NCBI GenBank assembly: GCA_016195265.1
Contig: JACPZW010000086.1
Location: 1 to 64,000, forward strand
Reading direction: 5' to 3'
Length of the DNA stretch: 64,000 nucleotides
From: Acidobacteriota bacterium
Lineage (GTDB): Bacteria; Acidobacteriota; Vicinamibacteria; Vicinamibacterales; CAVVIG01
The notes below the pieces were generated by a model. It was not told where the DNA came from and made no database searches. It saw nothing but the letters and a program-made list of their open reading frames with translations. A program made the translations under genes and the position numbers. Positions 62,216 through 64,000 of this stretch are shown here, in pieces (position 1 is the stretch's first letter; each line of letters starts with the position of its first letter).

Positions 62216-64000
62216 ATGACGAGACGTTTCCTGTTGTCGGCGTGCGCAGTGGCGTGCTTTCTGGTGTTTCCAACGGCCGCTCGCGGGCAGAGCGCGATCG
62301 CGGGAGTCGTCAAAGATCCGTCCGGCGCCGTCTTGCCCGGTGTCACCGTGGAAGCGTCGAGCGACGCGCTCATCGAGAAGACACGCGCGGTGGTCACCAA
62401 CGGCCAGGGGCAGTACACCATCGTCGACTTACGACCCGGCGTCTACAGCCTGTCGTTCACGCTGCCCGGGTTCAGTGTGTTCAAGCGGGACGGGATTGAG
62501 CTGCCCACCAACTTCACGGCGACGATCAACGCCGAGATGAAGGTCGGTGCACTCGAAGAGTCGGTGACCGTGTCAGGCCAATCGCCCGTCGTCGACACGC
62601 AGAGCGCGGCTCGCACGACGGTGCTCTCGCGGGAAACGATCGACGCCATTCCGACGGGACGCACCATTCAGGGCCTGGGTCAGCTCGTCGTCGGCGTGAC
62701 GCTCAACGTGCCCGACGTCGGCGGCTCGCGGGCCATGCAGCAGACCTACATGTCCGTTCATGGCCTGAGCGCGTCGCAAGTCGTGGCGCAGGTGGATGGC
62801 ATGATCGTGAACGGTCTGGATGGCGACGGCGCCGTGCAGAACTACTTCAACAACATGATGAGTCAGGAGATGGCCTACCAGACCGCGGGCGCCGGCACCG
62901 ACGTGTCGGGCGGCGGCGTGCGCATGAACATGATCCCGAAGGAGGGCGGCAACCGGTACAGCGGCGCGTTCTTCGGCGCGTGGAGCGACGGCAAATGGCA
63001 GAGCGACAACCTGACGCAGTCGCTGCAGGATCGCGGCCTGAGCGTGCCCGACAAAATCACGAAGATCTACGACTTCAACTTCTCCTTCGGCGGGCCGCTC
63101 AAGAAGGACAAGCTGTGGTTTTTCACGTCGGAGCGACGGTGGGGCGTGGACGCGCCGATCGCCGACACGTACTACACGCCTGCCAATTCGAATTACTCGA
63201 CGACCTATCAGCAATGCAAGTCGGGGGCGATTCAGTGCGAGCAGGGTATCGACGATCAGCACATCAAGAGCGCGATGGCCCGCCTGACCTGGCAGGTCTC
63301 GCCGAAGAACAAGTTGGGGATGTACTACGACCGGGTCGGTAAGGATCGCGGGCACGGGATGAACGCCGGCGACGATCCGGCGACAGCGTCACAGATCTGG
63401 AACTCGCCGAACTACAGCACGGGCTCGGTGAAGTGGACGTCCACAGCCAGCAGCAGACTGCTGGTCGAAGGCGGGTACTCGTTCAACATCGAACGGTACA
63501 CCATCGAGAACCAGCCGGGGATCACGCAGGAGCGGGGCACGGCTGCGTGGTATTCGCGCGCCAGCCGGCGAGATATCAATCTCGGCACGCACTATGCCTC
63601 GCTCGACCAGGACCTGGGCCAGTATCCCGACCGGTACAACCTCCAGGGATCCGTGTCCTATGTGACCGGCTCGCACAACGTCAAGACGGGCGCGCAGTGG
63701 ACGTGGGGCCCGTACCAGCGGACGCGGATCGGAAATGCCGACCTGGTCCAGCGGTACAGAAACGGCGTGCCGGACTCCGTGTTGGCGTACAACACGCCGA
63801 TCGATTGGACGGATCGCTTGAATGCCGATCTGGGGGTGTTCGTGCAGGACGCGTGGACGCTCAAGCGCCTGACCGTCAACGCCGGTGTGCGTTGGGAATA
63901 TTTCAATTCCGAAGTGTCGGCGTCGACGGCGCCGGCGGGGCGGTTCGTACCGGCACGGACGTTCGACAGAATTCCGATGCCCGTGTGGAAGGATCTCGCG
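62216..64000 (+). CDS. TonB-dependent receptor with CarboxypepD_reg-like N-terminal domain, 3' truncated by window edge
   Basis: Signal peptide [26 protein letters not shown]; '[22 protein letters not shown]'; plug and barrel; open to the window end, so absent from the ORF track. Confidence 0.93.
   Translation, partial: MTRRFLLSACAVACFLVFPTAARGQSAIAGVVKDPSGAVLPGVTVEASSDALIEKTRAVVTNGQGQYTIVDLRPGVYSLSFTLPGFSVFKRDGIELPTNFTATINAEMKVGALEESVTVSGQSPVVDTQSAARTTVLSRETIDAIPTGRTIQGLGQLVVGVTLNVPDVGGSRAMQQTYMSVHGLSASQVVAQVDGMIVNGLDGDGAVQNYFNNMMSQEMAYQTAGAGTDVSGGGVRMNMIPKEGGNRYSGAFFGAWSDGKWQSDNLTQSLQDRGLSVPDKITKIYDFNFSFGGPLKKDKLWFFTSERRWGVDAPIADTYYTPANSNYSTTYQQCKSGAIQCEQGIDDQHIKSAMARLTWQVSPKNKLGMYYDRVGKDRGHGMNAGDDPATASQIWNSPNYSTGSVKWTSTASSRLLVEGGYSFNIERYTIENQPGITQERGTAAWYSRASRRDINLGTHYASLDQDLGQYPDRYNLQGSVSYVTGSHNVKTGAQWTWGPYQRTRIGNADLVQRYRNGVPDSVLAYNTPIDWTDRLNADLGVFVQDAWTLKRLTVNAGVRWEYFNSEVSASTAPAGRFVPARTFDRIPMPVWKDLA

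Overview
High-GC bacterial chromosome segment. Gene content suggests Acidobacteriota, but this is inferred without any search. Main blocks: (1) 1-7.3 kb: accessory and decaying region with a PAS/HAMP hybrid histidine kinase flanked by a ~310-bp imperfect direct repeat, tandem small zinc-ribbon ORFs, lgt, a methyltransferase interrupted by one in-frame TGA with a SECIS-like hairpin, and a frameshifted Cys-rich small protein. (2) tRNA-Pro(UGG) with its terminator. (3) ~10.0-22.9 kb: ATP-dependent (class I) benzoyl-CoA reductase and ring-cleavage operon (had-oah-dch-bcrCBAD-ACT), divergent from a 1574-aa single-chain 2-oxoacid:ferredoxin oxidoreductase. (4) 23.4-35.5 kb: MoxR/DUF58/VWA/DUF4159/DUF4175 cluster with a caspase-like protein that appears to lack its catalytic Cys. 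(5) Core genes rdgB, ogt, rph, GerMN, amidase, and a deaminase resembling yeast Fcy1. (6) 41-62 kb: CoA/beta-oxidation genes, MFS, SDRs, esterases, a CoA-transferase and thiolase, then a TonB-dependent receptor running off the end. The most unusual signal is in the repeats. At least 13 loci carry heptanucleotide (7-bp) tandem repeats that often reach into coding sequence. At least 13 short palindromes, most with a GTAG foot (REP-like), sit tightly against genes, provide stop codons, and interrupt one acyl-CoA ligase ORF in frame. No CRISPR, rRNA or prophage was recognised.
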